This document shows, piece after piece, positions 30,490 through 31,649 of a stretch of 31,649 nt of DNA (position 1 is its first letter; each line of letters starts with the position of its first letter). Location: positions 21,468 through 53,116 of the forward strand of contig DBWP01000012.1 of the NCBI GenBank assembly GCA_002309075.1. Reading direction: 5' to 3'. The translations under genes were made by a program, and so were the position numbers. This DNA is from Candidatus Saccharibacteria bacterium UBA1235 (GTDB lineage: Bacteria; Patescibacteriota; Saccharimonadia; Saccharimonadales; Saccharimonadaceae). The notes under the pieces are model-generated. The model had not been told where the DNA came from and did no database searches. It saw only the letters and a list, made by a program, of their open reading frames with translations.

Positions 30490-31649
30490 ATGGCCACTGA
30501 AAATAATGACCTAAGCAAGTTGCGCAACATTGGTATTATTGCGCATATTGACGCGGGTAAAACCACTACCTCCGAAGCGATTCTTTATCGTACCGGACTT
30601 AAACATAAAATTGACCTCGTAAAAGGCGACACTGGCGGTGCAACGACCGACTGGATGGAGCAGGAAAAGGAACGCGGCATCACGATTACATCTGCTGCGG
30701 TTACGACCTATTGGAAGGGTCATAAAATCAATATTATTGATACCCCGGGTCACATCGATTTTACAGCTGAGGTTGAACGTTCACTTCGTGTGCTCGATGG
30801 CGCAGTTGTAGTCTTCGACGGTAAAATGGGTGTCGAGGCACAATCTGAAACTGTGTGGCGCCAAGCTACCAAATATGGTATTCCACGCATCTGTTTCGTA
30901 AACAAGATTAACCAAATCGGTGGCGATTTCTATAAGTCCCTCGATTCGATTCACAAGCGCTTGTCGAAAAACGCAGTTGCGGTACATCTCCCAATTGGTT
31001 TTGAAAAAGATATCTGCGGCGTAGTCGACCTTATCGATATGAAGGCTTACACCTATAAAGATTACGCTGATCACGAACTTACGGTTGGTGAAATCCCGGC
31101 TGATATGCTCGAAAAAGCAAAGAACGCTCGTTCGATGCTTGTTGAGGAAGCTGTTCAAGCTGATGAAGCTTTGATGGATAAGTATTTCAACCAAGGCGAA
31201 GAAGCAATCACCGAGATTGAGCTCAAAGCTGCTCTTCGAAAGCGCGTACTTGAAGGCGACTTCTTCCTAGTTACTGGTGGTGATGGCCGTGGTGTAATCG
31301 TCGAGAAGGTTCTTGACCTTATGACCGATTATCTCCCATCTCCACTCGATCGTGATCAAGGCCAAACTGTTGGCACCGATCCAAAGACTGGCGACCAGAT
31401 TGTCCGTAAGGCTTCTAACTCTGAACCTCTTACAGCTCTCGCTTTCAAGATTGCAACCGATCCATTCGTAGGTAAACTCATCTTCGTCCGCGTTTATGCT
31501 GGCGTCCTTAAATCTGGTTCTTACATCTTGAACGCTACGACAGGAAACAAGGAACGCGTTGGTCGCGTAGTCCGAATGTTCGCTGATAAGCGTGAAGAAA
31601 TTTCCGAAATTGCAGCTGGCGATATCGCAGCAATCGTAGGTCTTAAGGA
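30490..31649 (+). CDS. fusA: Elongation factor G, N-terminal part (runs off the window)
   Basis: EF-G drives ribosomal translocation and, with RRF, ribosome recycling. The 386 codons seen hold the G domain and the start of domain II: G1 AHIDAGKT at 18-25, switch I RGIT at 62-65, G3 DTPGH at 84-88, and the EF-G pattern QSETVWRQATKYGIPR. The G4 motif, normally NKxD (FVNKMDR), reads FVNKINQ: residues 138-141 are NKIN, with Asn141 (codon AAC at 30910-30912) where the guanine-specifying Asp is expected. Domains III-V lie outside. Start chosen at the ATG after AAGGAG, with an unusually short 3-nt gap. Confidence 0.95.
   Translation, partial: MATENNDLSKLRNIGIIAHIDAGKTTTSEAILYRTGLKHKIDLVKGDTGGATTDWMEQEKERGITITSAAVTTYWKGHKINIIDTPGHIDFTAEVERSLRVLDGAVVVFDGKMGVEAQSETVWRQATKYGIPRICFVNKINQIGGDFYKSLDSIHKRLSKNAVAVHLPIGFEKDICGVVDLIDMKAYTYKDYADHELTVGEIPADMLEKAKNARSMLVEEAVQADEALMDKYFNQGEEAITEIELKAALRKRVLEGDFFLVTGGDGRGVIVEKVLDLMTDYLPSPLDRDQGQTVGTDPKTGDQIVRKASNSEPLTALAFKIATDPFVGKLIFVRVYAGVLKSGSYILNATTGNKERVGRVVRMFADKREEISEIAAGDIAAIVGLK

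Noticed and set aside
30781..31194. A 137-codon ORF antisense to fusA
   Set aside because: A shadow of the strongly conserved EF-G reading frame.
1..31649. Recoded genetic code (UGA as Gly) as in some CPR phyla
   Set aside because: TGA ends several genes at the expected family lengths, and no in-frame TGA is needed inside any conserved protein.
1..31649. CRISPR array, insertion sequence or prophage
   Set aside because: No spaced repeats, terminal inverted repeats, transposase, integrase or phage-like genes were seen.

Overview
This looks like chromosomal DNA from a host-dependent bacterium with a reduced genome, most likely a Candidatus Saccharibacteria (TM7) or closely related Patescibacteria/CPR lineage. 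That is inferred from the shortened housekeeping proteins (mini UvrC, a ProRS without its editing insert, short EF-Ts), 0-5 nt gaps or overlaps between many genes, and a trimmed ribosomal/cell-envelope gene cluster. TGA ends several ORFs (CPBP protease, DMT permease, phosphoketolase N-half), so the code is standard and not the UGA=Gly code of Absconditabacteria/Gracilibacteria. No plasmid, phage, IS or CRISPR signal was seen.

Layout. 1-752: 5' part of enolase, leftward. 817-7500, rightward: a membrane-anchored protein of unknown function, a doubly shortened UvrC, SecG, an anchored family-5 solute-binding protein, tRNA-Leu(GAG) with an unusual flanking helix, then two surface proteins (a DUF916/WxLIP-like protein and one with a VPDTG motif). 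7538-8689: terminators, then bL31 and a ClpP with an altered triad, leftward. 8936-14745: a pruned version of the classic rpsB-tsf-pyrH-frr-uppS-cdsA-dxr-rseP-proS cluster, here rpsB, tsf, frr, uppS, rseP, a CPBP protease and proS; pyrH, cdsA and dxr are absent. 14774-22439: greA, lysS, a DMT permease, uvrB, a phosphoketolase split into two genes, and a PIN-TRAM protein. 22445-26820: divergent class A PBP and MurJ. 26837-30336: gatC-gatA-HEPN-like-gatB. 30490-end: 5' part of fusA with tandem promoters.

The strongest structural theme is gene starts. Of the gene starts I checked, 13 have an (extended) -10 box ending 6-10 nt (mostly 6-7) before the ATG, with no Shine-Dalgarno. These are predicted leaderless mRNAs. 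Another group (secG, the first surface gene, clpP, rpsB, tsf, frr, uppS, greA, fusA) has good Shine-Dalgarno sites. Many -10 boxes lie inside the last codons or stop of the upstream gene. A second class of strong promoters shares TTGACA-like -35, an exact 17-nt spacer ending AAAGTGTGC/G, and TATAAT; one of these runs antisense into frr and one is followed immediately by a terminator upstream of fusA.

Functionally the window covers translation (S2, L31, EF-Ts, RRF, EF-G, ProRS, LysRS, GatCAB, tRNA-Leu), excision repair (UvrB, UvrC), envelope synthesis (UppS, MurJ, PBP), membrane proteolysis and secretion, and carbon flow (enolase, phosphoketolase). Several core enzymes carry substitutions at canonical positions (EF-G NKxD to NKIN, EF-Ts TDFV to TSFV, ClpP Asp to Glu, phosphoketolase His to Asn), which deserve checking. 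All family calls are from reading motifs, with no database search.
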